DNA of 64,000 nucleotides from Lysobacter silvisoli (lineage in GTDB: Bacteria > Pseudomonadota > Gammaproteobacteria > Xanthomonadales > Xanthomonadaceae). The stretch is taken from the NCBI RefSeq assembly GCF_003382365.1, contig NZ_QTSU01000003.1, positions 124,001 to 188,000 of the forward strand, in the 5' to 3' direction. Of the stretch, positions 63,771-64,000 are shown piece by piece. Position numbers and translations under genes: made by a program. Within the stretch, counting starts at the first letter, position 1. The number at the start of each line of letters is the position of its first letter. Below the pieces are notes generated by a model. That model worked only from the letters and a program-made list of their open reading frames with translations, was not told where the DNA came from and made no database searches.

Positions 63771-63985
63771 GGCCGCCTCCGGATCGGAATGCTGGACAGC
63801 GGCACCTGCACTTCGTCGATGCCGCCGCTGCGGATCGGCGTGCCGGGCGCCGGGCCCCAGGCCTGGGCGTAAATCACTTCCCAGGTCGCGGGCAGGCGGC
63901 CGTCGGCAGCGCGCAGGCCTTCGTAGGCCTGCGCTGCACGGGCGAAGCGCGCGCGGCCGGTCAGGCTGCGGCGGCGGTCGCTCAT
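63767..63985 (-). CDS. small basic hypothetical protein coupled to the transporter
   Basis: The 72-residue product is basic at both ends (SDRRRSLTGRARFARAAQ and IPIRRRP) with a conserved-looking centre YEGLRAADGRLPATWEVIYAQAWGP. No signal peptide, membrane segment or domain is recognised. Its stop overlaps the transporter start (ATGA). The gene is complete in the window; only 15 bases remain to the right. It could be a small regulator or an accessory of the exporter. Confidence 0.72.
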   Translation of the reverse strand: MSDRRRSLTGRARFARAAQAYEGLRAADGRLPATWEVIYAQAWGPAPGTPIRSGGIDEVQVPLSSIPIRRRP

Positions 63986-64000
63986 GGCGTTGGTCGCGCC

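Overview
The window is 64 kb of a high-GC gammaproteobacterial chromosome. Gene content, gene order and intergenic repeats point to a Lysobacter-like member of the Xanthomonadaceae. The species cannot be fixed from this sequence alone. I see no rRNA, tRNA, prophage, intact IS or CRISPR array. About 55 protein genes fill most of the window. The long gaps hold dispersed hairpin repeats and two probable small-RNA genes.

Layout. 1-2911 (minus): start of a class D beta-lactamase cut by the window edge, an EF-hand protein, a tiny Cys-rich secreted peptide coupled to a thioredoxin-like protein, and a fatty acid desaturase. 3178-7508 (plus): mutM, then an ECF sigma factor with a Ser/Thr kinase of the EcfK/PknS type. 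7536-10430 (minus): an odd low-GC ORF, tdk and two Sel1-like paralogues. 10548-13602 (plus): rep helicase, a GNAT enzyme and a secreted RidA. 13603-16667: dispersed element A, an acid-phosphatase lipoprotein, a candidate sRNA and an unknown lipoprotein. 16668-21092: plsB and a polytopic membrane protein. 21241-23418 (minus): three overlapping membrane-anchored genes and a YdcH-type gene. 23594-27022 (plus): a small secreted protein, ttcA, rdgC and a YgjP-like metallopeptidase. 27338-29238 (minus): hemH and a hydrolase. 29393-34250 (plus): a GATase-like secreted protein, a SYLF protein, tatABC and an MFS exporter.

34251-38364 holds dispersed element B and a minus block (BPSS1780-like membrane protein, class I amidotransferase, orphan GspE/PilB ATPase). 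38443-50147 (plus) carries glyQS, tamA-tamB and an M66 metalloprotease lipoprotein. 50577-54902 has a RimL-like acetyltransferase, a sialidase-fold lipoprotein, dispersed element C and mnmG. 54903-55421 has a convincing sigma-54 promoter followed by a strong terminator and no ORF, so a likely undescribed sRNA. 55422-63985 has a Tyr-rich lipoprotein, an EamA transporter, a serine/threonine dehydratase-like enzyme, a V4R-like plus MHYT sensory pair, an NTF2-like protein, an ArnT-like glycosyltransferase and an EmrE-family transporter coupled to a small ORF.

Themes. Envelope biogenesis and export are well represented (Tat, TamAB, PlsB, GT39, many lipoproteins), alongside translation and tRNA modification (glyQS, mnmG, ttcA) and DNA maintenance (mutM, rep, rdgC). 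Minus-strand neighbours are often joined by 4-nt ATGA/GTGA overlaps, which supports co-expression of several pairs of unknown function. Function calls rest on motifs I recognise in the translations; no database search was run.
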